DNA from: Methylobacterium gregans
GTDB lineage: Bacteria; Pseudomonadota; Alphaproteobacteria; Rhizobiales; Beijerinckiaceae
Length of the DNA stretch: 54,406 nucleotides
Assembly: GCF_022179245.1 (NCBI RefSeq)
Contig: NZ_BPQM01000010.1
Coordinates: 1-54,406, forward strand
Direction of reading: 5' to 3'
The translations under genes were made by a program, and so were the position numbers. Numbering within the stretch: position 1 is the first letter of the stretch; each line of letters starts with the position of its first letter. The notes below the pieces were generated by a model, which ran no database searches, was not told where the DNA came from, and saw only the letters and a program-made list of their open reading frames with translations. Positions 24,320-32,224 of the stretch are shown here, one piece after another.

Positions 24320-25069
24320 ATGGCGCACCCCGGTCCCCCGGATGAGGATGCGATCTTGGCGCTCGGCCAGAGACTTGAGAAGACACAGAAGCCCGCGGGC
24401 CTGACGCTCGCCGGCGAGGACGCGGTGCTGGACCTCTCCGGAGCGCTCTGGCTGCCCGCGCACCGGACCCTGGTGGTCTCCGACCTGCACTTGGAGAAGG
24501 GCTCGGCCTACGCTGCCCGCTCGGGCCAGTTTCTGCCGCCCTACGACACCCGTGAGACGCTGGCGAACCTGCACGAGGCGGTGCTGCGTCACGACCCTGC
24601 CCGGGTCGTCGCGCTCGGCGATTCCTTCCACGATGCCCGCGGGCCCGAGCGCATGGAGCCGGGCGACCGGGCCATGGTGGCGGCCCTGCAGGAGGGGCGC
24701 GACTGGGTCTGGATCGCCGGCAACCACGACGCGGCGGTTCAGGAGGGCGTCGGCGGGCGCTACGCCGACACGCTGACGCTCGGCGCGCTGACCCTGCGGC
24801 ACGAGCCCGTCCCGGGCGCCGCGCCCGGCGAAGTCGCGGGCCACCTCCATCCCTGCGGCAAGGTGGCGATGCGGGGCCGCGCGGTCCGCCGCCGCTGCTT
24901 CGTCTCGGACGGGGCCCGTCTCGTGATGCCGGCCTTCGGGGCCTTCACGGGCGGGCTCAACGTGCGCGACAAGGCCTTCGATCCGCTTTTCCCGGAGGGC
25001 TTCACGGCGCACCTCCTCGGCGACGGCCGGGTCTTCGCCATCGGCCGACAGATGCTCGCTCGGGACTGA
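24320..25069 (+). CDS. pdeM: Ligase-associated DNA damage response phosphoesterase/endonuclease PdeM
   Basis: A 249-residue metallophosphoesterase. The metal-binding motifs are all present: SDLHLEKGSAYA (Asp55, His57), ALGDSFHD, IAGNHDAA and AGHLHPCGK. FLPPYDTRETLANL and MPAFGAFTGGLNV are typical of the PdeM branch, which is found with the Lhr-like helicase, an exonuclease and an ATP-dependent ligase in a bacterial DNA-damage response set. It follows the helicase by 17 bases. The exonuclease and ligase are not in this window. The N-terminal 25 residues before KPAGLTLAGEDAVLD look unconserved. Confidence 0.92.
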   Translation: MAHPGPPDEDAILALGQRLEKTQKPAGLTLAGEDAVLDLSGALWLPAHRTLVVSDLHLEKGSAYAARSGQFLPPYDTRETLANLHEAVLRHDPARVVALGDSFHDARGPERMEPGDRAMVAALQEGRDWVWIAGNHDAAVQEGVGGRYADTLTLGALTLRHEPVPGAAPGEVAGHLHPCGKVAMRGRAVRRRCFVSDGARLVMPAFGAFTGGLNVRDKAFDPLFPEGFTAHLLGDGRVFAIGRQMLARD

Positions 25070-25083
25070 GGATCCAGGGGATT

Positions 25084-25129
25084 CCGGAGGGCCTGCAGGC
25101 CCTCCGGCGGGGAACGGGGCGGCGCCCCG
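25084..25129. repeat. Double palindrome between convergent genes
   Basis: A 24-bp perfect palindrome (25084-25107, CCGGAGGGCC-TGCA-GGCCCTCCGG) is followed by CGGGGC-GGC-GCCCCG and GAAACC. The second part recurs at 41530 as CGGGGC-GCT-GCCCCG then CGAACCC. This suggests a dispersed intergenic repeat that may serve as a two-way terminator for pdeM and the phosphatase gene. Confidence 0.6.
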
Positions 25130-25134
25130 AAACC

Positions 25135-25725
25135 TCAGGCCGCGGCCGGCCGGGCCGCGAGATCGAGCTCGGTGAAGTCGCAGTTGTCGAGCCAGATACC
25201 GGTCAGGTGGAAGAAGAAGGTCCCGTGCCCGACCACCGCGATGGTGCGCTCCGGCCGGGCCCGCAGCCATTCGCGGAAGTCGGCCACGCGGGCGTCGAAC
25301 AGGTGGCGCGGCTCGACCGGGTAATCCCCGACCTGCGATCCCTCCTCCGCATGCCACCACACCTCCGGCAGATGGCCGACATCGAGGTGCGGGAACTCCG
25401 CGGCGATCTCGGAGGCCGCGCGGCCGACGTCGCAGCTGCTCTCCTGGCATTCCCGGTGCAGCACCTCGACCAGCACCCGCGGCGCGCTCGGATGCTCGCC
25501 GAACACGATGGCGCTGGTCTGGATCGCCCGGGTCAGCGGCGACGTCACCACGAGCTCGAAGGGCACGTCGCGCAGGCGCGCGCGGGCGGCCTCGGCCTGG
25601 GCGTGGCCGCGCTCGGTCAGACGGGCATCGCGGTGGCCGGGATCGCGGCCGGTGGCGCGGTGGGCGGCGTTGAAGGTCGATTCGCCGTGGCGAAGGCAGA
25701 CGATGCGGGTGGGACTGCTCATCAT
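25135..25725 (-). CDS. Histidine phosphatase superfamily (phosphoglycerate mutase-like) protein
   Basis: A 196-residue histidine phosphatase. The catalytic motif is VCLRHGESTFN, the second catalytic His is in IAVVGHGTFFFHLTG, and the Arg after SPLTRAIQTS completes the pocket. DARLTERGHAQAEAARARL is typical of the phosphoglycerate-mutase-like branch. Substrate unknown. A second ATG one codon in (25722) is equally possible as start. It is on the same strand as, and downstream of, gloA, with a hairpin between them. Confidence 0.9.
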   Translation of the reverse strand: MMSSPTRIVCLRHGESTFNAAHRATGRDPGHRDARLTERGHAQAEAARARLRDVPFELVVTSPLTRAIQTSAIVFGEHPSAPRVLVEVLHRECQESSCDVGRAASEIAAEFPHLDVGHLPEVWWHAEEGSQVGDYPVEPRHLFDARVADFREWLRARPERTIAVVGHGTFFFHLTGIWLDNCDFTELDLAARPAAA

Positions 25726-25747
25726 GTCTCGGGATCGTAGGGGAGGG

Positions 25748-25771
25748 CGCCCCGGCTTGCCAGCCGGGGCG
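25748..25771. terminator. Hairpin between gloA and the histidine phosphatase gene
   Basis: A 10-bp perfect stem (CGCCCCGGCT / AGCCGGGGCG) with a 4-base loop, seven bases after the gloA stop. There is no T-run on the minus strand, so termination is uncertain. Confidence 0.4.
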
Positions 25772-25777
25772 AAGGCA

Positions 25778-26173
25778 TCAGGCGAAGCGGCCGCCGCGCT
25801 GGATCACCTCGATCTTGTAGCCGTCCGGATCGGTGGCGAAGAAGAAGGTGGCGAGCGCTCGGTCGCCGTGCTTCAGCGTCTTCAGATCGGTCGCCGGCAG
25901 GCCGGCCTGCTTGAAGCGGGCGTGCTCGGCCTCGACATCGTCCACCGTCACGGCGAGATGCCCGTAGCCGTCGCCGAGGTTGTAGGCCTCGCTGCGATCC
26001 TTGTTGACCGTGAGCTCCAGCTCGAACGGGGCTTCCGGATTGCTCAGGTAGATCAGGGTGAAGTCCGGGAAGTCGAGACGCTCGGCGACCTTCAGCCCGA
26101 AGGCCGTGCCGTAGTAATCCACCGAGCGTGCCTCGTCCCGGACGCGGACCATGGCATGGACGAGCTTCGACAT
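25778..26173 (-). CDS. gloA: Lactoylglutathione lyase (glyoxalase I)
   Basis: A 131-residue glyoxalase I of the short, Ni/Zn bacterial type. It starts MSKLVHAMVRVRDEARSVDYYGTAFG; the metal ligands expected are His6, Glu56 (FELELTVNK region), His77 (DGYGHLAVTVDD) and Glu125 (GYKIEVIQR). FFFATDPDGYKIEVIQR is diagnostic. It converts the hemithioacetal of methylglyoxal and glutathione to lactoylglutathione. The start at 26173 gives the family length; upstream in-frame codons are not conserved. It is divergent from serS. Confidence 0.92.
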   Translation of the reverse strand: MSKLVHAMVRVRDEARSVDYYGTAFGLKVAERLDFPDFTLIYLSNPEAPFELELTVNKDRSEAYNLGDGYGHLAVTVDDVEAEHARFKQAGLPATDLKTLKHGDRALATFFFATDPDGYKIEVIQRGGRFA

Positions 26174-26337
26174 CGGATCCTTACCTCGAGCGGGGGCGGT
26201 AATGCGCCTCATGTGGCGCGGAAGGCCCGAGGTGGAAAGGCCGGAGGGATGTCGCGCCCAGCGCCCTGTCGGACCCCGAACCTTGTCGCGCCCGGCGCGA
26301 TGCTGCAAAGCGGGCGCGTCACCGACCGAGCCAGCCC

Positions 26338-27624
26338 ATGCACGACATCCGCGCCATCCGCGAGAACCCGGACGCCTTCGACCGCGACCTCGAGCGCCGC
26401 GGCCTCGCGCCGCTCTCGGCCGAGCTGATCGCCCTCGATGATGCCCGCAAGGCCGCGACCTCGGCGGCGCAGGCCAACCAAGAGCGCCGCAACGCGCTGG
26501 CCAAGGAGATCGGCGGCGCCAAGAAGGCGAAGGACGAGGCCCGCGCGGCGGAGCTGATGGCGGAGGTCGCCCGGCTCAAGGAGGAGGGGCCGGCCCTGGA
26601 GGCCGCTCAAGCCGAGGCCGGCAAGGTGCTGGACGAGCGCTTGGCGGCGATCCCGAACCGGCCGAAGCCGGACGTTCCGGAGGGCGCCGACGAGCACGGC
26701 AACGTCGAGTACCGCCGCCACGAAGCGGGCCGCGAGCGCCTGAGCGCCGGGCGCCAGCACTTCGAGATCGGCGAGGCCATGCGGCTCATGGATTTCGAGG
26801 CGGCCGCGAAGATCTCCGGCTCGCGCTTCGTGGTGCTGAAGGGCCAGCTCGCCCGGATGGAGCGGGCGCTCGGCCAGTTCATGATGGACCTGCACACCAC
26901 CGAGCACGGCTACACCGAGGTGGCGCCGCCGGTGCTGGTGCGCGACGAGGCGATGTTCGGCACCGCGCAGCTGCCGAAGTTCCGCGACGACCAGTTCGCG
27001 GCGGGCGAGGATTTCTGGCTCATCCCGACCGCCGAAGTTCCGCTGACCAACCTCGTGCGCGAGTCGATCCTCGCCGAGGACGAGCTGCCGCTGCGCTTCA
27101 CGGCGCTCACCCCCTGCTTCCGGGCGGAAGCCGGTGCCGCGGGCCGCGACACCCGCGGGATGCTGCGCCAGCACCAGTTCAACAAGGTGGAACTCGTCTC
27201 GATCACCGCGCCGGACAAGTCCGCCGAGGAGCACGAGCGCATGCTCGCCTGCGCGGAGGCGGTGCTGAAGAAGCTCGACCTCACCTATCGGGTGATGACG
27301 CTCTGCACCGGCGACATGGGCTTCGCGTCCGCCAAGACCTACGACATCGAGGTCTGGGTGCCGGGGCAGGAGACCTACCGGGAGATCTCATCCTGCTCGG
27401 TCTGCGGCGAGTTCCAGGCGCGGCGGATGAACGCGCGCTACCGCCCGAACGGCCAGAAGGGCGTTCAGTTCGTGCACACGCTCAACGGCTCGGGCGTCGC
27501 GGTCGGCCGCGCGCTCATCGCCGTGATGGAGAATTACCAGAATCCGGACGGCAGCGTCACGGTGCCGTCCTGCCTGCAGCCCTATATGGGCGGCCTCACC
27601 CGGATCGAGGGACCCGCGAACTGA
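26338..27624 (+). CDS. serS: Serine-tRNA ligase
   Basis: A 428-residue class II aminoacyl-tRNA synthetase. The N-terminal tRNA-binding coiled-coil arm covers about 30-110 ([21 protein letters not shown]). Motif 2 is [20 protein letters not shown] and motif 3 is [19 protein letters not shown]. Serine-binding TAEVPLTNL is present. It charges tRNA-Ser (and tRNA-Sec where present). The TGA overlaps the surE ATG (TGATG), so serS, surE, pcm and probably nlpD form one transcription unit. Confidence 0.98.
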   Translation: MHDIRAIRENPDAFDRDLERRGLAPLSAELIALDDARKAATSAAQANQERRNALAKEIGGAKKAKDEARAAELMAEVARLKEEGPALEAAQAEAGKVLDERLAAIPNRPKPDVPEGADEHGNVEYRRHEAGRERLSAGRQHFEIGEAMRLMDFEAAAKISGSRFVVLKGQLARMERALGQFMMDLHTTEHGYTEVAPPVLVRDEAMFGTAQLPKFRDDQFAAGEDFWLIPTAEVPLTNLVRESILAEDELPLRFTALTPCFRAEAGAAGRDTRGMLRQHQFNKVELVSITAPDKSAEEHERMLACAEAVLKKLDLTYRVMTLCTGDMGFASAKTYDIEVWVPGQETYREISSCSVCGEFQARRMNARYRPNGQKGVQFVHTLNGSGVAVGRALIAVMENYQNPDGSVTVPSCLQPYMGGLTRIEGPAN

Positions 27625-28388
27625 TGCGTATTCTCGTCACCAACGACGACGGCATCCACGCGCCGGGCCTCGCCACGCTTGAGGCGATCGCCCGCGAGAT
27701 CTCGGACGACGTCTGGGTGGTCGCGCCCGAGACCGACCAATCCGGCGTGTCGCACTCGCTCTCGCTGAACGATCCCCTGCGCCTGCGGCAGGTCTCGGAG
27801 CAGCGCTTCGCCATCAAGGGCACGCCGTCCGACTGCGTGATCATGGGCGTGCGCCACATCCTGGGCGACCATCCGCCGGACCTCGTCCTGTCGGGGGTCA
27901 ACCGGGGCCAGAACGTCGCCGAGGACGTGACCTATTCCGGCACGATCGCCGCCGCGATGGAGGGCACGATCCTCGGCATCAAGTCGATCGCCCTGAGCCA
28001 GGCCTACGGGCCGGGTGGGCGCGGCTCGCTCAAGTGGGACTGCGCCCGGGAGCACGGGCCGAGGGTGATCGCGAAGATCCTGGAGACCGGCATCGAGCCC
28101 GGCATCCTCGTCAACGTGAACTTCCCCGATTGCGAGCCCGGCGCCGTCCAGGGCATTGCGGTGGCGGCGCAGGGCCAGCGCAACCAGGCGCTGCTGGCGA
28201 TCGACGCCCGTACGGACGGGCGCGGCAACCCGTATTTCTGGCTGGCCTTCGCCAAGGCGCGGTTCGAGCCGGGCAACGGCTCCGACCTCAAGGCCATCGC
28301 CGAGCACCGCATCTCGGTGACGCCGCTGCGCCTCGACCTCACCGACGAGCCGACGCTGACCCGCTTCGCCCAGGCCTTCGCCGAGTAG
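27624..28388 (+). CDS. surE: 5'/3'-nucleotidase SurE
   Basis: A 254-residue SurE nucleotidase. The N-terminal metal site is [15 protein letters not shown] (Asp8, Asp9) with Ser in DQSGVSHSLSL and Asn in SGVNRGQNVAEDVTYSGT. It dephosphorylates nucleoside monophosphates and is linked to stationary-phase survival. Coupled to serS by a one-base overlap and six bases ahead of pcm. The serS-surE-pcm order is common in alphaproteobacteria. Confidence 0.97.
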   Translation: MRILVTNDDGIHAPGLATLEAIAREISDDVWVVAPETDQSGVSHSLSLNDPLRLRQVSEQRFAIKGTPSDCVIMGVRHILGDHPPDLVLSGVNRGQNVAEDVTYSGTIAAAMEGTILGIKSIALSQAYGPGGRGSLKWDCAREHGPRVIAKILETGIEPGILVNVNFPDCEPGAVQGIAVAAQGQRNQALLAIDARTDGRGNPYFWLAFAKARFEPGNGSDLKAIAEHRISVTPLRLDLTDEPTLTRFAQAFAE

Positions 28389-28394
28389 CCCCGG

Positions 28395-29057
28395 GTGGAC
28401 ATCGAGTCCGACGCCGGCCTCGCGGACGGTCCCGCCGAGGAGGCGGTCGGCAACGCGGCTTTCGTGCTGGCGCTGCTCGGGCGGGGCCTGCGCGACCGGG
28501 CGGTTCTGCGCGCCATGGAGCGGGTGCCGCGCGCCCGCTTCGCGATGCCGGAGCACGCCGACCTCGCCCGGCGCGACCTCGCCCTGCCGCTGCCCTGCGG
28601 CGCCGCGATGACGGCGCCGGGCACGGTCGCGCGGATGCTGGCCCTGTTGCGGGTCGAGCCCGGCCAGCGCGTTCTGGAGGTCGGCACCGGCTCCGGCTAC
28701 GTCACCGCGCTCTTGGCCGAACTCGGCGCCGCGGTGACGAGCCTGGAGCGCTACGCCACGCTGGCGGAGGCGGCCCGCGGGCGGATTAGCCCCGATGCGC
28801 CGGTCACCGTCCTGCACGCCGACGGCCTCGCGGAGGCGGGGGAGGGCACCTACGACCGGGTAATGGTGAACGGTGCGGTCGGCGCGCTGAACCCCGGCTG
28901 GATCGCCGCCCTGGCGCCGGCCGGCCGCCTCGTGGCGGGCCTCGGCACGCCGGGCGGCTGCCGGCTCACGCTCTACCGGCACGCGCCGGAGGGCTGCGAG
29001 ACCGGTCCTTCGGTCCGCCTCGCCGGCCTCGTGCCGGGTCGGGCGCTGGCCCTCTGA
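28395..29057 (+). CDS. pcm: Protein-L-isoaspartate O-methyltransferase
   Basis: A 220-residue methyltransferase that starts protein repair at isoaspartyl residues. The SAM-binding motif I is VLEVGTGSGYVTALL; the upstream MTAPGTVARML and ERVPRARFAM are typical. The start codon is GTG at 28395, six bases after the surE stop; no ATG fits. The active-site loop is usually P-x-x-x-S-x-P; here LPCGAAMTAP lacks the usual Ser before the pocket, which may mean altered activity. Confidence 0.92.
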   Translation: MDIESDAGLADGPAEEAVGNAAFVLALLGRGLRDRAVLRAMERVPRARFAMPEHADLARRDLALPLPCGAAMTAPGTVARMLALLRVEPGQRVLEVGTGSGYVTALLAELGAAVTSLERYATLAEAARGRISPDAPVTVLHADGLAEAGEGTYDRVMVNGAVGALNPGWIAALAPAGRLVAGLGTPGGCRLTLYRHAPEGCETGPSVRLAGLVPGRALAL

Positions 29058-29184
29058 ACGGGCTCGCCGGCGAGACCTCGGGAAGTTCCGTCCCGTCGCG
29101 CAGCATGGTTTACGGGAACGGTTGCTTAACCTGAATCCGGTTTGAATGGCTGCATCAAGTTGCGTCAGGCAAACGGGTGCGTCG

Positions 29185-30702
29185 ATGCGGGTTCGCGTGG
29201 CTGGTCGGGGGATGCGGACGCTGTCGCGCGTCGCCCTCATCGGGATCATCGGTGGCGGTGCCGCCGCCTGCTCGTCGGACACGATGCGTCTCGGCGATCC
29301 CTTCACCAATCCGTTCGCCTCGAACCACGCGAGCGAGCCCGCCGCGACCGGCAGCCTGCCGGACACCGATCTCGCGCCGGCGCCCGCCATCCGCACGGGC
29401 CGGATCCAGTCCGAGGCGCTGGGTGCCCCGTCCGCGCCGATCACGCCGCGCGCGCTGCCGGCTCCGGCCCCGGTCGCGATGAAGCCCGCCCCCGCGGCCC
29501 CCGCCACGCGCGTCGCCTCGACGGGCGCGGCCGGTTGGTCGGCCAGCGGCGGCACGACCATCACGGTCTCGCAGAACGACAGCCTGAACCAGATGTCGAC
29601 CCGCTTCGGCGTGCCGGCCTCGGCGATCCTCTCGGCCAACAATCTGACCAGCGCCAGCCAGATCACCCCCGGCCGCCAGATCGTCATCCCGGTCTACAAC
29701 GCCTCGGGCATGAACCCGGCCGCGACGCCCGCGATGAGCGCCCGCGCCGTGCCGGCCGCCCCGGCCGAGCGCCTGAAGGCCGCCGAGGTGAAGCGTCAGG
29801 ACGAGCAGAAGCGCATCGCCGAGACCAAGCGCGAGGCCGCTGCCCGGGAGGCCGCCGCCAAGGCCGAGGCCGCCAGGGAAGCGGCCAAGGAATCGGCCAA
29901 GGAGGCCGCCAAGGACGCTTCGAAGAAGCTCGCAGAAGCCAAGGCCGCCAAGGAGGCCGCCCAGAAGGCCGCGGCGCTCGAGGCCGAGAAGAAGAAGCAC
30001 GTCCGCCCCGGCCAGACCGCCAAGGCCGAGACCAAGGTCGAGTCGAAGCCCGACCCGAAGGCCGAGGCCGCCCGCAAGGCCGAGGCCGAGGCCAAGCTCG
30101 CCAAGGCGGAGGCCGCCAAGGAGGCTTCGAAGAAGCTCGCCGAGGCCAAGGCTGCCAAGGACGCCGCGAAGGACGCCGCCAAGGCGGCTGCGGACAAGGC
30201 CGCCGCCGAGAAGCTGGCTGCCGAGAAGGCCGCCGCGGCCGAGAAGAAGGCCGCTGCCGCCAGGCCCGCCGAGAAGGCGGAACCGGCGAGCACCGGCTCG
30301 GTCGCCCAGGCGCCCGTCGCCCCGGCGGCTCCGGACCAGAACTTCCGCTGGCCGGCCAAGGGCCGCGTGATCTCCGGCTACGGCACCTCGGGCAACGAGG
30401 GCATCAACATCGCGGTCCCGGAGGGCACCGCCGTGAAGGCTGCCGAGGACGGCACGGTCGCCTACGCCGGCTCGGACGTGAAGGGCTACGGCAAGCTGGT
30501 TCTGGTGCGCCACCAGAACGGCTACGTCTCGGCCTACGCCCATAACGGCGAGATCGACGTGAAGCCCGGCGAGAAGGTGAAGCGCGGCCAGACGATCGCC
30601 AAGTCGGGCGCCTCGGGCAACGTCACCTCGCCCCAGCTCCACTTCGAGATCCGCAAGGGCGGCGCGCCGATCGACCCGATGAGCCAGCTCGCCAGCAACT
30701 GA
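29185..30702 (+). CDS. nlpD: NlpD-like lipoprotein with LysM and degenerate M23 (LytM) domain
   Basis: About 505 residues. A lipoprotein-type signal (VALIGIIGGGAAAC) is near the N-terminus. A LysM domain follows at about 122-168 (TITVSQNDSLNQMSTRFGVP), then 200 residues of Lys/Ala/Glu coiled-coil linker, then an M23 domain at about 385-500. The zinc residues of active M23 peptidases are replaced: NEGIN where HxGxD is usual and PQLHFE where HLH is usual. Like E. coli NlpD/EnvC it should therefore activate amidases at division rather than cut peptidoglycan. It follows surE-pcm as in enterobacteria, with no rpoS after it. Starts at 29146 and 29212 are also possible. Confidence 0.88.
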   Translation: MRVRVAGRGMRTLSRVALIGIIGGGAAACSSDTMRLGDPFTNPFASNHASEPAATGSLPDTDLAPAPAIRTGRIQSEALGAPSAPITPRALPAPAPVAMKPAPAAPATRVASTGAAGWSASGGTTITVSQNDSLNQMSTRFGVPASAILSANNLTSASQITPGRQIVIPVYNASGMNPAATPAMSARAVPAAPAERLKAAEVKRQDEQKRIAETKREAAAREAAAKAEAAREAAKESAKEAAKDASKKLAEAKAAKEAAQKAAALEAEKKKHVRPGQTAKAETKVESKPDPKAEAARKAEAEAKLAKAEAAKEASKKLAEAKAAKDAAKDAAKAAADKAAAEKLAAEKAAAAEKKAAAARPAEKAEPASTGSVAQAPVAPAAPDQNFRWPAKGRVISGYGTSGNEGINIAVPEGTAVKAAEDGTVAYAGSDVKGYGKLVLVRHQNGYVSAYAHNGEIDVKPGEKVKRGQTIAKSGASGNVTSPQLHFEIRKGGAPIDPMSQLASN

Positions 30703-30727
30703 CTTTTTGGGACACGGGATCTGGGAG

Positions 30728-30749
30728 CGGCGGCCGGTGACGGCCGCCG
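30728..30749. terminator. Hairpin between convergent nlpD and DUF815 genes
   Basis: A 9-bp perfect stem (CGGCGGCCG / CGGCCGCCG) with a GTGA tetraloop, then TTCGCGTTT. It can serve both convergent genes. Confidence 0.6.
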
Positions 30750-30757
30750 TTCGCGTT

Positions 30758-31627
30758 TCAGCCCAGCCGCTGGCCGAGCCGGCCGGCCAGATCCTGGATG
30801 AACTGGAAGGCCGTGCGGCCGGAGCGCGAGCCGCGGGTGGTCGACCATTCCAGCGCCTCGGCCCGCAGCCGGTCGGGCTCCACGTCGAGCGCGTAATGCG
30901 CCACGTAGGCGCGGATCATCGCGAGGTACTCGTCCTGGCTGCACTTGTGGAAGCCGAGCCACAGACCGAACCGGTCGGAGAGCGAGACCTTCTCCTCGAC
31001 CGCCTCGCCCGGGTTGATCGCGGTGGAGCGCTCGTTCTCCACCATCTCGCGGGCGAGCAGGTGCCGCCGGTTCGAGGTGGCGTAGAACAGCACGTTGCCG
31101 GGCCTGCCCTCGATGCCGCCGTCGAGCGCCGTCTTCAGCGATTTGTACGAGGTGTCGTCGGCATCGAACGACAGGTCGTCGCAGAACACGATCCAGCGGT
31201 GCGGGTCGGGCCGCAGCAGGGCCATCAGGTCGGGCAGCGCCTCGATGTCCTCGCGGTGGATCTCCACGAGCTTCATCGGCCGCTCGCCGGCCGCGCGCTT
31301 CGCGTTCACCTCCGCCTGCACCGCCTTGACCAGCGAGGACTTGCCCATGCCGCGCGCGCCCCAGAGCAGCGCGTTGTTGGCCGGCAGGCCCTTCGCGAAG
31401 CGGGCAGTATTGTCGGCCAGGATGTCGCGGTTGCGATCGATGCCGGTGAGAAGACCCATCTCGATCCGGTTGACCTGCGGCACCGGCTGCAGCCGGCGCT
31501 CCGGCCCCCAGACGAAGGCGTCGGCCTGGGTGACGTCGGTCGGCACCCGCTGCGGCGGGGCCGCGCGCTCCAGCGCGGTGGCGATCCGCTCCAGGAGCGG
31601 CATCAGGTCGTCGAGGGTCGTGGTCAT
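30758..31627 (-). CDS. DUF815-family AAA+ ATPase
   Basis: A 289-residue P-loop ATPase of the DUF815 family. Walker A is LLWGARGMGKSSLVKAV and Walker B is WIVFCDDLSFD. RPGNVLFYATSNRRHLLAREM is the sensor-1 region, and EEKVSLSDRFGLWLGF and SRSGRTAFQFIQDL are family-typical. The role is unknown. The ATG at 31627 (MTTTLDDLMPLLERI) is preferred to the upstream in-frame ATG at 31669, since the extra 14 residues look random. It is divergent from yajC across 201 nt. Confidence 0.9.
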   Translation of the reverse strand: MTTTLDDLMPLLERIATALERAAPPQRVPTDVTQADAFVWGPERRLQPVPQVNRIEMGLLTGIDRNRDILADNTARFAKGLPANNALLWGARGMGKSSLVKAVQAEVNAKRAAGERPMKLVEIHREDIEALPDLMALLRPDPHRWIVFCDDLSFDADDTSYKSLKTALDGGIEGRPGNVLFYATSNRRHLLAREMVENERSTAINPGEAVEEKVSLSDRFGLWLGFHKCSQDEYLAMIRAYVAHYALDVEPDRLRAEALEWSTTRGSRSGRTAFQFIQDLAGRLGQRLG

Positions 31628-31828
31628 CAGGACTGCATCCGGGGGTGGCAACACGCCCGGCGCATACACCCGCTTGGGCCCCGCGATCCACCGCGCGGCG
31701 CGACGGACCCGTGGCGGAAGGCTCGCCGAGCGCCGTTGCTTTCGGGTCGGCGGCGGCTATAGTCCGCGCGCTTTTCGAGGGGCCCCGCCCGCGTGCCGGC
31801 CCCGTCCGTCGTTTGTCAGGAGACGCGC

Positions 31829-32161
31829 TTGATCACCCCCGCCTTCGCGCAAGGATCCGCCCCGGCCGGAGGCGCGGAGATCGCCTTGCAGGTGGTCCCG
31901 TTCGTCCTCATCTTCGTGATCATGTACTTCCTGATCCTGCGACCCCAGCAGAAGCGGGTCAAGGATCATCAGGCGCTGATCAAGAACGTGCGCCGCGACG
32001 ACACGATCGTGACCACGGGCGGCCTCGTCGGCCGCGTGACGAAGGTGCAGGACGAGGCGTCCGAGATCGAGGTCGAGATCGCGCCGAACGTGCGGGTGAA
32101 GATCGTCCGGGCGATGATCTCCGAGGTCCGCGTCAAGGGCGGACCGGTCAAGGCCGCCTGA
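31829..32161 (+). CDS. yajC: Preprotein translocase subunit YajC
   Basis: A 110-residue inner-membrane protein of the SecDF-YajC complex, which helps drive Sec export. The start is TTG at 31829, six bases after CAGGAGA, giving the usual LITPAFAQGS N-terminus. One membrane segment (VVPFVLIFVIMYFLILRPQQK) is followed by the conserved cytosolic domain with IKNVRRDDTIVTTGGLVGRV. It heads the yajC-secD-secF-NDUFAF3-like-NDUFAF6-like cluster. Confidence 0.95.
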   Translation: MITPAFAQGSAPAGGAEIALQVVPFVLIFVIMYFLILRPQQKRVKDHQALIKNVRRDDTIVTTGGLVGRVTKVQDEASEIEVEIAPNVRVKIVRAMISEVRVKGGPVKAA

Positions 32162-32224
32162 CGGCTTCTCCCGCGCGACGCCCGCCTCCGCGGCGGGCCT
32201 TGAGAACACAAGAGACGACGGCGG

